A stretch of DNA of 17,370 nt from assembly GCA_944388615.1 (NCBI GenBank), contig CALXJL010000024.1, forward strand, positions 1 to 17,370, in the 5' to 3' direction. Shown in pieces: positions 6,132-14,440 of this stretch (the first letter of the stretch is position 1; the number at the start of each line of letters is the position of its first letter). The DNA is from an uncultured Clostridia bacterium (GTDB lineage Bacteria > Bacillota > Clostridia > TANB77 > CAG-508). Both the position numbers and the translations under genes were made by a program. The notes beneath the pieces were generated by a model. The model did not search any database. It was not told the DNA's origin and saw only the letters and a program-made list of their open reading frames with translations.

Positions 6132-7706
6132 ATGAATTATACAGCATTATATAGAAAATTTAGACCAACTAAATTTTCAGAAATTGTTGGTCAAGATAAT
6201 ATAACAAAAACATTAAGAAATCAAATTATGTCAAATAGAATTGGTCATGCATATTTATTTAGTGGTGGAAGAGGAACTGGAAAAACAACAGCAGCTAAAG
6301 TCATGTCTAGAGCTATTAATTGTCTAAATCCTATTGATGGAGAGCCTTGTAATGAATGTGAAATTTGTAAGGCTGCACTTTCAGGTGGATTAACTGATAT
6401 AGTGGAAATGGATGCTGCTTCAAATAATAGTGTTGAAGATATTCGTTCTATTAGAGATGAAGTTAATTTTTTACCTACGCTTGCTAAATATAGAGTTTAT
6501 ATAATAGATGAGGTACATATGCTTTCAACAGGAGCTTTTAATGCTCTGTTAAAAACATTGGAAGAACCACCATCTCATGTTAAATTTATACTAGCTACTA
6601 CCGAACCTCAAAAATTACCTGCTACTATTCTTTCAAGATGTCAAAGATTTGATTTTAAACGTATTTCAAATGATAATATAAAGAAAAGATTAAAATTTGT
6701 ATGTGATGAAAGTAATATAAATATAACAGATGAAGCAATGGAAATAATAGCGGTTCTTGCAGAAGGGGCTATGAGGGATGCACTTAGTATATTAGAAAGA
6801 TGTTTGCAAGATGGAGAAAATAATATTGATGATAAAAAAATAAAGGAATTAGTGGGTATACCAAAAACAGAGTATATAGAAAAAATTGTAGAAGGGATAT
6901 CTGATAATGATGTTGAAAATGTGTTAAAGATGACAGAAATTATTTTAGAAGAAGGAAAAGATATTAATAATATAGTATGGGAAATTATTAAATATGTAAA
7001 AGATTTATTATTATATAAAACTACAAATAAACTTTCTATGTATAATGAAGAACAATTAAATAAAATTAGACAATTAATTAATAAATTCTCTAAAGATAGA
7101 TTGATGAATATAATATATGATTTATCAAAATTAGAAAATGACATTAAATTTACAACTCAGAAAAATATTATGTTTCAAGTAGGTATAATAAAATTATGTA
7201 AAGAAGAAAGGGAAGATCTAGAAACAAGAATTGATAAATTAGAAAAACAAATTATTAATGGATATGTAAAACAATCAAGTAATGAGACAAAAAAAGAAAT
7301 AAAAAATACTAATATAAAGGATAGCAATTCAGATTTAAATACTAGACCTAAAAAAGTTATAAATAATAATGTAAATGGTAATTTATCAGAAAAATGGTCT
7401 AATATATTGTCCAATCTGAAACAAAATGGAAAAATAATATTATATACCAATCTTGTTAATACAAATATTCAAGAAATTAATGATATGACAATAGGAATTA
7501 ATTTTCCAAATGGAATGACTCCATTTGGAAAAACAGTACTAGAAAAAAAAGAGAATATTTCTGAACTTTCAAAATTAATTTCTATAGAGCTAGGTAAAGA
7601 GATGCAAATAAAATATATTTCAAACAAAAAGCCTGTAGAAAATCATAATAACACATTAGAAGAAATAGCGAGTTCAATAGATTTACCTATTAACATAATT
7701 GATTAA
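6132..7706 (+). CDS. dnaX: DNA polymerase III subunit gamma/tau
   Basis: This is the clamp-loader ATPase of the replisome, which loads the sliding clamp and links the polymerases. The protein has 524 residues. The AAA+ core is complete: Walker A GGRGTGKT (45-52), the zinc cluster C64, C73, C76 and C79, Walker B VYIIDEVH (122-129), sensor ATTEP near 156 and the SRC arginine-finger motif (168-170). The C-terminal part is low-complexity and Lys/Asn-rich before a short terminal domain, as in tau. I chose the ATG at 6132 because it follows GAGGTGAAAG and gives the conserved MNYTALYRKFRP start. The open frame reaches back to 6051 only through the terminator region. It forms an operon with ybaB (23 bp) and recR (11 bp). 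Confidence 0.96.
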   Translation: MNYTALYRKFRPTKFSEIVGQDNITKTLRNQIMSNRIGHAYLFSGGRGTGKTTAAKVMSRAINCLNPIDGEPCNECEICKAALSGGLTDIVEMDAASNNSVEDIRSIRDEVNFLPTLAKYRVYIIDEVHMLSTGAFNALLKTLEEPPSHVKFILATTEPQKLPATILSRCQRFDFKRISNDNIKKRLKFVCDESNINITDEAMEIIAVLAEGAMRDALSILERCLQDGENNIDDKKIKELVGIPKTEYIEKIVEGISDNDVENVLKMTEIILEEGKDINNIVWEIIKYVKDLLLYKTTNKLSMYNEEQLNKIRQLINKFSKDRLMNIIYDLSKLENDIKFTTQKNIMFQVGIIKLCKEEREDLETRIDKLEKQIINGYVKQSSNETKKEIKNTNIKDSNSDLNTRPKKVINNNVNGNLSEKWSNILSNLKQNGKIILYTNLVNTNIQEINDMTIGINFPNGMTPFGKTVLEKKENISELSKLISIELGKEMQIKYISNKKPVENHNNTLEEIASSIDLPINIID

Positions 7707-7729
7707 TTTAATAAAGGAGGAATTAAAAA

Positions 7730-8071
7730 ATGGCTAAAAGAGGAGGATTCCCAGGAATGGGAGGATTTGGAGGAATGAACTTGAATCAATTAATGAAACA
7801 AGCAAAACAAATGCAAGCAGATATGGAAAAAACACAAGAGGAATTATCAACTAAGGAGTTTGAAGCAACTGCTGGTGGAGGAGCAATATCTGTCATAGTA
7901 TATGGAAATAAACAAATAAAATCAATTAAAATTAATAAAGATGTTGTAGATCCAGATGATGTTGATATGTTACAAGATTTAATAATTACAAGTGTAAATG
8001 AAGCTTTAAGAAAAGTAGATAGTGCACAATCTGCAGAATTTGGAAAATATAATATACCAGGAATGATGTAA
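7730..8071 (+). CDS. Nucleoid-associated protein, YbaB/EbfC family
   Basis: This small DNA-binding protein is always found with dnaX and recR in this arrangement. The protein has 113 residues. It starts with a Gly/Met/Phe-rich leader (RGGFPGMGGFGGMN), then a helix (NQLMKQAKQMQADMEKTQEEL) and the conserved AGGGAISVIVYGNKQIKSIKI strand region. It ends with EALRKVDSAQSAEFGKYNIPGMM. Family members form dimers that bind DNA and affect nucleoid structure or recombination. AGGAGG at 7715-7720 sets the start. The assignment rests on the sequence and on the dnaX-ybaB-recR order. Confidence 0.95.
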   Translation: MAKRGGFPGMGGFGGMNLNQLMKQAKQMQADMEKTQEELSTKEFEATAGGGAISVIVYGNKQIKSIKINKDVVDPDDVDMLQDLIITSVNEALRKVDSAQSAEFGKYNIPGMM

Positions 8072-8082
8072 AGGGGAGAAAC

Positions 8083-8682
8083 ATGTCTTATTATTCACCA
8101 TCAATAGAGAAATTAATAGAAGCATTTGAAAAATTACCAAGCATAGGTCATAAAACAGCTGCAAGATTAGCATTTCATATTTTAAACTCTTCAGATGAAG
8201 ATACTAAAGAATTTGTAGATTCAATAATTAATGCAAAAAAGAATTTGAAATATTGTTCTAAATGTTTTAATATAACAGATACAGATCCATGTCCAATATG
8301 CCAAAATACATCTAGAAATCAAGATACAATATGTGTAGTAGAAGATGTAAGAGATGTTGTAGCAATGGAAAAAACACATGAATTTAAAGGATTATATCAT
8401 GTTTTACATGGGTCAATTTCACCGATGAATGGTATAGGACCAGATGATATTAAAATTAAAGAGTTATTATCAAGATTAATGGAGGGTAATATAAAAGAAG
8501 TTATCCTTGCAACAAATCCTAGAGTAGAAGGTGAAGCGACAGCAATGTATTTATCTAAATTGATTAAACCCCTAGGAATTAAAGTAACTAGAATCGCACA
8601 TGGAATTCCGGTTGGAGGAGATTTAGAATATACAGATGAGGTTACATTAAGTAAAGCATTAGAAGGAAGAAGAGAATTATAA
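8083..8682 (+). CDS. recR: Recombination mediator protein RecR
   Basis: RecR acts with RecF and RecO to load RecA on gapped DNA. The 199-residue length is typical. The N-terminal helix-hairpin-helix is LPSIGHKTAARLAFHIL (18-34). The C4 zinc finger uses C58, C61, C70 and C73. The TOPRIM domain begins with ICVVED (E88) and continues through EVILATNPRVEGEATAMYL. The C-terminal Walker-like segment is GIPVGGDLEYTDEVTL, followed by EGRREL. The start ATG follows AAGGGGAG. It is the last gene of the dnaX operon and is followed by a strong terminator. Confidence 0.97.
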   Translation: MSYYSPSIEKLIEAFEKLPSIGHKTAARLAFHILNSSDEDTKEFVDSIINAKKNLKYCSKCFNITDTDPCPICQNTSRNQDTICVVEDVRDVVAMEKTHEFKGLYHVLHGSISPMNGIGPDDIKIKELLSRLMEGNIKEVILATNPRVEGEATAMYLSKLIKPLGIKVTRIAHGIPVGGDLEYTDEVTLSKALEGRREL

Positions 8683-8690
8683 GTCTATAG

Positions 8691-8728
8691 AAGAGAGTGT
8701 ATTTGGCCAATAATACACTCTCTTTTTT
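8691..8728 (+). terminator. Rho-independent terminator of the dnaX-ybaB-recR operon
   Basis: A 12-bp stem (8692-8703 with 8712-8723, AGAGAGTGTATT and its complement) encloses an 8-nt loop and runs into six T (8723-8728). It lies 10 bp after the recR stop. Confidence 0.92.
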
Positions 8729-8761
8729 AAAATAATAAAACTAATGAAGAAAATCATTAGA

Positions 8762-8794
8762 GAAAAAAATATGTATACTTGAACAAGTATACAT
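8762..8794 (-). terminator. Terminator of the minus-strand glycosyltransferase gene
   Basis: Read on the minus strand, a perfect 11-bp palindrome arm pair (ATGTATACTTG / CAAGTATACAT at 8771-8794) is followed by a run of seven T. A second, weaker hairpin (CTAATGA/TCATTAG, 8741-8760) with a T-rich tail lies further downstream. Together they face the recR terminator, so the two operons are insulated from each other. Confidence 0.75.
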
Positions 8795-8843
8795 AAATTA
8801 TATCATAAATAATGTGTCAAAGTCTGTTGAAAAAAGTAAAGTG

Positions 8844-9968
8844 TTAATTTAATAATATATTACAAATAGTTTTTGTTGAAAAAGGTTTTGCTAATTTTTC
8901 ACAATTAAATTTCATTTTATTTAATATTTCATCAGATTCAAATATAGAAGAAATTATTGACTCTGCTTCGTCTACATTTCTTATTCTTTTGGCAACTCCT
9001 GATTTTTCAAGAAAATCTGCATTTTCTTCTTCTTGACCGGGTATTGGATTTATTATAATCATTGGCAAATGTGATGCCATACTTTCCGAGCTTGTTAGTC
9101 CACCTGGTTTTGTTATAACTATATTTGAAATATGCATAAGTTCTGGAACTTTATCTGTATATTCTAAAATGTGAAGTCGATTAGATACATTTAATTCTAG
9201 GGATAAATTATCGAATGCTGTCTTCATTTTTTCATTTTTGCCAGAAATAGCAATAACTTGTATGTTCTTTTTTACAGTTAATAATGCTTTTAAAATTTTT
9301 AATGTTTTATCTTTACCTAATCCGTATTCTCCACCGCCAAAAAATAATGCGATAGGATCTTCTTTATTTAAATTGAACTCCTTATATATTAATGAATTAT
9401 CAAAGTCTGATGAAAATCTATCTGATATAGGAATTCCCGTTACATAAATTTTATTAGAGTCGATGTTATGTTCAATTAGATCTTTTTTCATTTCATCATG
9501 TGCTACAAAAAAATAATCAATATATTCATTACCAATTAACCATTGTTCATGTGGAGCAAAATCTGTAAGTATAGTAGCTAAACTACAATTAACCTTATTC
9601 TTACGCTTTAAATAACTTGTCATTTGAGCTGCAAAAGGATGAGTGCATATTACTAAATCTGGGTTATATGAATTTAATAATCTTTTTAATTTAATAGCCA
9701 TAATCGAATTTGATCTTGAACTTATATGTGCAAGAGGTCCACTTTTAGAATTATTATAAACTCGACCCCAGACCCAAGGAGCTTTTTTTGCCATTTCCTT
9801 ATAAGCTGCTGTAGTAACTTTTTCCAATGTTTTATTAATATATTTTACACAATCTATCATTTCTGTTTCAACATTATTATATGTTTCATCAATACATTTT
9901 TTTATTGCCTTAGCGGCTGAAAGATGTCCACCTCCATATGATGCATAAAAAATTAAAATTTTTTTCAT
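8844..9968 (-). CDS. UgtP/MGDG synthase-type glycosyltransferase (diacylglycerol glucosyltransferase family)
   Basis: Family members transfer sugar from a UDP donor to diacylglycerol at the inner face of the membrane, giving glycolipids that can anchor lipoteichoic acid. The protein has 374 residues, close to Bacillus UgtP. The N-terminal domain has the diagnostic ILIFYASYGGGHLSAAKAI (GGGH at 12-15) and the MGDG-synthase region with ILTDFAPHEQWL. The C-terminal domain has FFGGGEYGLGKDKTL, then the donor site TKPGGLTSSESMASHLPM and PIPGQEEENADFL. It has no membrane segment, as expected for a peripheral enzyme. AAGGGGAAA precedes the start on the minus strand. It stands alone, convergent with recR and divergent from sleB. 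The sugar and the acceptor cannot be told from the sequence. Confidence 0.88.
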   Translation of the reverse strand: MKKILIFYASYGGGHLSAAKAIKKCIDETYNNVETEMIDCVKYINKTLEKVTTAAYKEMAKKAPWVWGRVYNNSKSGPLAHISSRSNSIMAIKLKRLLNSYNPDLVICTHPFAAQMTSYLKRKNKVNCSLATILTDFAPHEQWLIGNEYIDYFFVAHDEMKKDLIEHNIDSNKIYVTGIPISDRFSSDFDNSLIYKEFNLNKEDPIALFFGGGEYGLGKDKTLKILKALLTVKKNIQVIAISGKNEKMKTAFDNLSLELNVSNRLHILEYTDKVPELMHISNIVITKPGGLTSSESMASHLPMIIINPIPGQEEENADFLEKSGVAKRIRNVDEAESIISSIFESDEILNKMKFNCEKLAKPFSTKTICNILLN

Positions 9969-10001
9969 AAAAATTTCCCCTTAATATTTTTTATTGTTCT
10001 A

Positions 10002-10030
10002 ATATTATCATAAATTAAAAAAAATTTCAA
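10002..10030 (-). promoter_or_regulatory. Promoter of the glycosyltransferase gene
   Basis: On the minus strand, TTGAAA (10025-10030) and TAATAT (10002-10007) are spaced 17 bp apart, about 35 bp upstream of the start codon. The spacer contains eight consecutive T. Confidence 0.6.
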
Positions 10031-10098
10031 AGAAAAAGAATATTTTAAAAAAAATAAGGAAAAAATATTAATAAATTTAATATGGAAGGAATAGAAAA

Positions 10099-10567
10099 GT
10101 GGAAAAGAAAAAGATAATTTTAGCAATTATATTATTAATAATAATGTTATTAGTTACTATTAGTATGTCAAATAATAATGTATCAACTGCAGCTCGGAAC
10201 TACAGGAAGTACACCTGATATACAATTAATGGCAAGAGCAATTAATGGAGAAGCAAGAGGAGAACCATACGAAGGTCAAGTAGCAGTTGGAGCTGTTATA
10301 TTAAATAGGGTTAAAAGTTCAAAGTTCCCTAATACAATAGCTGGTGTAATATATCAATCATCAGCATTTACAGCAGTAGCAGATGGACAGATTAACCAGC
10401 CAATAGCAGAAAATTCAACTGTTTATAAAGCTGCACAAGATGCATTAAATGGGTGGGATCCTACAGGAGGTGCATTATATTATTTTAATCCAGATACAGC
10501 AACAAATGCGTGGATATGGTCTAGACCATATATAAAAACAATAGGAAAACATAGATTTTGTAAATAG
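10099..10567 (+). CDS. sleB: Spore cortex-lytic enzyme SleB (cell wall hydrolase), +1 frame break after the signal peptide
   Basis: SleB family enzymes are lytic transglycosylases that degrade spore cortex during germination. The mature domain is complete: LMARAINGEARGEPYEGQ with the catalytic Glu in GEARGEP, then VAVGAVILNRV, FPNTIAGVIYQ, FTAVADG, and YYFNP followed by ATNAWIWSRP. An ATG at 10178 opens this frame but gives no signal sequence. A GTG at 10099, with GGAAGGA upstream, encodes in another frame a Lys-rich start and a long hydrophobic signal segment (KKIILAIILLIIMLLV). That frame reads AAC AAT... GCA GCT CGG AAC and stops at 10216-10218. Skipping C10195 gives GCA GCT GGA ACT and joins the signal peptide to the hydrolase (155 residues). 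The N-terminal peptidoglycan-binding domain of Bacillus SleB is absent. ypeB follows, as usual. Confidence 0.85.
10195..10198 (+). other. CGGA frame-break site 2 (sleB)
   Basis: The zero-frame codons GCA GCT CGG AAC TAC lead to TGA at 10216-10218. Omitting C10195 gives GCA GCT GGA ACT ACA and fuses the signal peptide to the catalytic domain. The zero-frame stop is seven codons downstream of CGG. Confidence 0.7.
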
Positions 10568-10644
10568 CTTATAGGTTAGCAACAAATAATTGAAACAAAT
10601 GTGGACATTATGAAAACCTAAATAAATAAAAAAGGAATGAAAAT

Positions 10645-12021
10645 ATGATGGAAAGTAAAAAATTTAAGATAATGCTTGCAATTATTATAATTCTTGGAAT
10701 TATATCTATTACTCTTGGAGTTCAAAGTTATAATAAAACTAAAGAATGTGAATTGTCATATGAAAATGAATATAATAGAGCTTTTTATGAATTAGTAGAT
10801 TATGTTCAAAATGTTGAAGTATATTTAGCTAAATCTTTAATATCAACTACCCCTGAACATGGAGCAGAAACATTAACTCATGTATGGAGAGAGGCAAACT
10901 TAGCACAAAGTTGTATGTCTATGTTACCAATGAATAGTAATGATTTATCTAATGCAGAAAAATTTTTAAATCAAGTAAGTGATTATAGTTATTCATTATC
11001 AAGAAAAAATATAAATAATGAATCATTAACTCAAGAAGATTTAGATAATTTAAAACAACTACATGATTATAGTATAGACTTAGAAAACACATTAAATCAA
11101 CTGGTAGAAGATATGAATAATGGAAGAATTAGTTGGGATGAATTAAAAAATGCAGATACTCAAATGGCACAACAAGTAAGTAATTTATCACAAGATAGTT
11201 TTTCTAGTTTAGAAGAAAATTTCCATGAATATGCAGGTTTAATATATGATGGAGCTTTTTCAGAACATATAACAAATGTTGAAAAAAAAGGTCTTACAGG
11301 AGATGACATAAATGAAGAACAAGCCAAAAATATAGCAATTGATTTTATAGGAAAAGATAAAATAAAAGAAATAAATAGTAATGGAGAATCTGAAAATGCT
11401 ACTATTCAATCATTTGACTTTAGCGTAATTCTTAATAATGCTCAAGATGATAATACGTTAACAATTTCTATTACTAAAAAGGGTGGTCATATTTTATTTT
11501 TCAATTATGATAGAAACATAGAAGTTGAAAATTTAACAAATGAACAAGCTAATGAAATTGCGAAAAAGTTTTTGCAAGATCATGGATTTGACAATATGCA
11601 AGAAACGTATTATATGAGACAAGGTGGAATTGTTACAATTAATTATGCATATAATCAAAAAAATAGCGAATATGGAGATGTATTAATATATTCTGATTTA
11701 ATAAAAGTAAAAGTGGCTTTAGATGATGGAGAAATTATGGGAATAGAAACAAGTGGTTATTTAAATTCACATTATGAAAGAAAGATTTCAAATGTAAAAA
11801 TATCAAAAGAAACAGCAAAACAAACACTAAATAAGGAATTGGATATAAAGAGTGAAAAATTGGCTATAATACCAACAGAATGGAAAACTGAAGTATTATG
11901 TTGGGAATTTAAAGGAACTGTTGATGATACAGAATTTTTAGTATATATAAATGCAGAAACAGGTAAAGAAGAAGATATTCTTGTAATATTAACAACTCCT
12001 GGAGGAACTTTAACAATGTAG
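10645..12021 (+). CDS. ypeB: Germination protein YpeB
   Basis: YpeB is a spore inner-membrane protein needed for SleB to be located and kept stable in the spore. The 458-residue length matches the family. Residues about 8-26 (KIMLAIIIILGIISITLGV) form a membrane anchor. The N-terminal helical domain includes YNRAFYELVDYVQNVEVYL and THVWREANLAQSCMSMLP, both typical of YpeB. The C-terminal half has three PepSY-like units, beginning near EEQAKNIAIDFIG, NEQANEIAKKFLQ and SKETAKQTLNKEL. Two ATG codons (10645 and 10648) are possible starts. The gene lies 77 bp after sleB, the conserved sleB-ypeB arrangement, and predicts expression in the forespore. Confidence 0.93.
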   Translation: MMESKKFKIMLAIIIILGIISITLGVQSYNKTKECELSYENEYNRAFYELVDYVQNVEVYLAKSLISTTPEHGAETLTHVWREANLAQSCMSMLPMNSNDLSNAEKFLNQVSDYSYSLSRKNINNESLTQEDLDNLKQLHDYSIDLENTLNQLVEDMNNGRISWDELKNADTQMAQQVSNLSQDSFSSLEENFHEYAGLIYDGAFSEHITNVEKKGLTGDDINEEQAKNIAIDFIGKDKIKEINSNGESENATIQSFDFSVILNNAQDDNTLTISITKKGGHILFFNYDRNIEVENLTNEQANEIAKKFLQDHGFDNMQETYYMRQGGIVTINYAYNQKNSEYGDVLIYSDLIKVKVALDDGEIMGIETSGYLNSHYERKISNVKISKETAKQTLNKELDIKSEKLAIIPTEWKTEVLCWEFKGTVDDTEFLVYINAETGKEEDILVILTTPGGTLTM

Positions 12022-12070
12022 TTGAAAAAATTGTTAGTTTAAATAAATATAAATAACACATAATAAAGAG

Positions 12071-12101
12071 TGAAAAGCATTATATATAAAAAAGCTTTTC
12101 A
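12071..12101 (+). promoter_or_regulatory. Hairpin touching the ribosome binding site of the spore protein gene
   Basis: TGAAAAGC (12071-12078) pairs perfectly with GCTTTTCA (12094-12101). The last base of the stem is the first base of the AGGAGG at 12101-12106. It may stabilise the messenger or affect ribosome access. A CATAATA at 12059-12065 resembles the -10 of forespore sigma-G promoters, but I see no matching -35. Confidence 0.45.
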
Positions 12102-12118
12102 GGAGGAGTGTTATAAAA

Positions 12119-12295
12119 ATGTCTTCAAAAACAAATAGTATGATGTCAGAAAACTTAAAGATAGAAATTGCAAAAGAATTAGGTGTATATGACTTAGTAA
12201 AAAAAGATGGAGGATGGGGGAATGTCTCATCTAAAACTTGTGGAAATATGGTTTCAAAAGCTATAGAAATAGCCAATAGAAATTTAGAAAAATAG
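12119..12295 (+). CDS. Small acid-soluble spore protein, alpha/beta type
   Basis: This 58-residue protein has an excellent AGGAGG ribosome binding site at 12101-12106. Alpha/beta-type proteins coat spore DNA and protect it, and are degraded at germination. The sequence carries the family pattern: LKIEIAKELGVYDL, then a Gly-rich turn (GGWGNVSSKTCGNMV) and a C-terminal helix (SKAIEIANRNL). It differs from Bacillus proteins in having a Cys (SSKTCGNM) where family members often have a Glu, Asn or other polar residue, and in a weak match to the usual protease recognition site. It follows ypeB in the spore block. A forespore role is inferred from the family. Confidence 0.82.
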   Translation: MSSKTNSMMSENLKIEIAKELGVYDLVKKDGGWGNVSSKTCGNMVSKAIEIANRNLEK

Positions 12296-12328
12296 GTATT
12301 ATCAGTATTATATCTATTAGATAAAATT

Positions 12329-12376
12329 AGGGACAGTTCATTTTTGGGATATTTACTTCAAAAAAGGACTGTCCCT
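12329..12376. repeat. Imperfect palindromic element GGGACAGTTC...GGACTGTCCC
   Basis: AGGGACAGTTC (12329-12339) pairs with GGACTGTCCCT (12366-12376) with one G-T pair. After a single A-A mismatch the stem continues (TTTTTGGG with TTCA/A residues, 12341-12348 with 12357-12364). The total is about 19 base pairs with an 8-nt loop. It lies between the spore protein gene and the murF promoter and may end the upstream transcript, but there is no T tract. It resembles small intergenic mobile palindromes. It shares its build with the element at 14441. Confidence 0.6.
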
Positions 12377-12381
12377 TAATA

Positions 12382-12410
12382 TTGAAAATATAAATTGAAT
12401 ATAATATAAT
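12382..12410 (+). promoter_or_regulatory. Sigma-A-type promoter of murF
   Basis: TTGAAA (12382-12387) and TATAAT (12405-12410) are 17 bp apart, 33 bp before the murF start. A second overlapping TATAAT lies at 12400-12405 but has a spacer of only 12 bp. Confidence 0.7.
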
Positions 12411-12442
12411 AAACAAAATTTATTTAAAGGGTTGATGAAAAA

Positions 12443-13831
12443 ATGATGAAAATAAGTATAGATAAAGTATTGGAAGTGACTAAAGGGAAATTATTAAGTG
12501 GTAATAAAAATGATTTTTTAGGTGACATAATTAAAGATAGTAGAGAAATAAAAAAAGGTGATACATATATTGGAATTAGAGGAGAAAATTTTGATGGAAA
12601 TATTTTTTATAAAGATGCTATAAGAAATGGAGCTACAACTTGTATTTTAGATAGAGTTGTAGATTCAGAATTTGCTAATAATATTAACATAATATTGGTA
12701 GAAGATTCAATAGAAGCATTACAAAAAATTGCAGAATATATTAGGGATAATTATAATCTAGATGTAATTGCTATAACAGGAAGTGTTGGAAAGACTAGTA
12801 CAAAGGATATTATTGCAAATGTAATATCACAAGAATATAGTACATTAAAAACACAAGGAAATCTAAATGGACAGATTGGATTACCATTAACTATAATGCG
12901 TTTAAATGACAAATATGAAAAATTGGTAATTGAAATGGGAATGAGTAAAAAAGGTGAAATTAGTAAATTAACTAAAATTGTAAAACCAAAAATTGCGGTT
13001 ATAACTAACATAGGTACATCGCATATAGGAAATTTGGGGTCTAGAGAGAATATATTAAAAGCAAAAATGGAAATTCTTGAACAATTACAAGAAGAAGGTA
13101 CAGTTATAATAAATAATGACAATGATTTATTACATAAATGGGCAATAGAAAATAAATATAAGTATAATATAATTACATATGGAATAAAAAATGAAAGTGA
13201 TTATATGGCTAAAAATATAAAATTTGATGAATATTCATCTGAATTTGATGTGGTTATAAATAATGTAAAATATAGAATCATTGTGCCAGTTGGAGGAGAA
13301 CATTTTGTATATAATTCATTATGTGCAATTTCAGTTGGTTGTATATTAAATATTTCTATAGAAAAAATAAAAAAGGGAATAAGAGAATTTGAGCTAACTA
13401 AAAGAAGAATGGAAATAATTGATGGAAAATATAATTGTACAATTATAAATGATTGTTATAATGCTAATTATGATTCTATGAAAGCAGCAATTGAATATTT
13501 ATCAAGATTGAAAGGTAAAAGGAAAATTGCAGTATTAGGAGATATGCTTGAACTTGGTGAGTATAGTCAAGAGTTACATAAAAGAATAGGAGATATAGTT
13601 TCAAAATGCAATATAGATAAATTAATAACAGTAGGAACAGAAGCAAAAAATATTGCGGACACAGCAGTTTTAGGAGGAATGAATAAAAGCAATGTTTACT
13701 ATGCAAGTAATAATAAAGAAGCAATAGAAATATTAGATAAGATTATAAAAGATGATGAATATTTTATATTAGTAAAAGCATCAAATGGAATGAAATTTAA
13801 TCAAATAATTGATGAAATAAAAAATGATTGA
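12443..13831 (+). CDS. murF: UDP-N-acetylmuramoyl-tripeptide--D-alanyl-D-alanine ligase MurF
   Basis: This cytoplasmic ligase adds D-Ala-D-Ala to the UDP-MurNAc tripeptide, the last soluble step of the peptidoglycan precursor. The 462-residue length is typical. The N-terminal substrate domain has DSREIKKGDTYIGIRGENFDG (31-51). The central Mur ligase domain has the P-loop ITGSVGKTSTK (111-121), then TQGNLNGQIGLPLT, VIEMGMSKKGEI and ITNIGTSHIGNLGS. The C-terminal domain has KRRMEII, IINDCYNANYDSMKAA and VLGDMLELGEYS. Two ATG codons (12443 and 12446) are possible; an AAAGGG lies upstream. The following yqeK begins 21 bp after the stop and is probably co-transcribed. Confidence 0.96.
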   Translation: MMKISIDKVLEVTKGKLLSGNKNDFLGDIIKDSREIKKGDTYIGIRGENFDGNIFYKDAIRNGATTCILDRVVDSEFANNINIILVEDSIEALQKIAEYIRDNYNLDVIAITGSVGKTSTKDIIANVISQEYSTLKTQGNLNGQIGLPLTIMRLNDKYEKLVIEMGMSKKGEISKLTKIVKPKIAVITNIGTSHIGNLGSRENILKAKMEILEQLQEEGTVIINNDNDLLHKWAIENKYKYNIITYGIKNESDYMAKNIKFDEYSSEFDVVINNVKYRIIVPVGGEHFVYNSLCAISVGCILNISIEKIKKGIREFELTKRRMEIIDGKYNCTIINDCYNANYDSMKAAIEYLSRLKGKRKIAVLGDMLELGEYSQELHKRIGDIVSKCNIDKLITVGTEAKNIADTAVLGGMNKSNVYYASNNKEAIEILDKIIKDDEYFILVKASNGMKFNQIIDEIKND

Positions 13832-13852
13832 TGGAAGAGAAGGTAGAATAAA

Positions 13853-14437
13853 ATGGAAGATGAATTATTAAAAAAAATAATGCTGGATTTGCAAAAAAAA
13901 CTATCTACGAAAAGATTTAATCATTCAATAGGAGTGATGAGAAAAGCTATTCAATTAGCAAACATATATAAGCAAGATGAGTTACAAGCCGCTAAAGTAG
14001 GTTTAGCACATGATATAGCAAAAGAAATGAGTAAGGAAGAAATTTTGAATTATGTAAATGAAAACAATATAAAAGCTGATGAAACTGAATTGCAAAATCT
14101 AGGATTATTACATGGAAAAATAGGAGCAGACATTTGTAAAAAAAGATATAATTTTACAGACGATATGTGTATGGCAATTATTAATCATACAACTGGCGAT
14201 GTTAGTATGAGCTTTTTTGATAAAATAATTTTTGTGGCAGATAAAATAGAAGAGGGTAGAAAATGGGATGGAGTAGAAGAAATAAGGATTATTGCAGATA
14301 AAGATATAGATTTAGCAATTATTAAATTAATAGATAAATCAATACAAAAATGTATAAAGAAAAATGAAATAATACACATTAATAGTATTCAACTAAGAAA
14401 TAAATTAATACAAAAGAAAGATAGTAATAATTTATAA
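13853..14437 (+). CDS. yqeK: YqeK-type HD phosphohydrolase (symmetrical Ap4A hydrolase family)
   Basis: YqeK enzymes split diadenosine tetraphosphate into two ADP and act in nucleotide damage and stress control. The protein has 194 residues with the HD-domain metal ligands in order: H24 (FNHSIGV), H53-D54 (LAHDIAKE), H106 (LLHGKIGA), H131 (NHTTGD) and D148 (FVADKIE). GLAHDIAKEMS, INHTTGDVSMSFFDKIIFVADKIEEGRKW and the KCIKKNEIIH tail are characteristic. In many Firmicutes yqeK follows nadD and precedes rsfS; here it follows murF instead, so the context is unusual. The start ATG follows GAGAAGG. The enzyme assignment comes from the family, not from tests. Confidence 0.88.
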   Translation: MEDELLKKIMLDLQKKLSTKRFNHSIGVMRKAIQLANIYKQDELQAAKVGLAHDIAKEMSKEEILNYVNENNIKADETELQNLGLLHGKIGADICKKRYNFTDDMCMAIINHTTGDVSMSFFDKIIFVADKIEEGRKWDGVEEIRIIADKDIDLAIIKLIDKSIQKCIKKNEIIHINSIQLRNKLIQKKDSNNL

Positions 14438-14440
14438 AAC

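Noticed and set aside
6641..7144. Long minus-strand open frame opposite dnaX
   Set aside because: It is the shadow of a well-identified gene, with Ser/Leu/Ile/Phe composition and no start signals.
8771..8794. Perfect palindrome ATGTATACTTG/CAAGTATACAT as a repressor operator
   Set aside because: It lies between two convergent genes with no promoter nearby, and on the minus strand it is followed by a T run, so it is better explained as the glycosyltransferase terminator.
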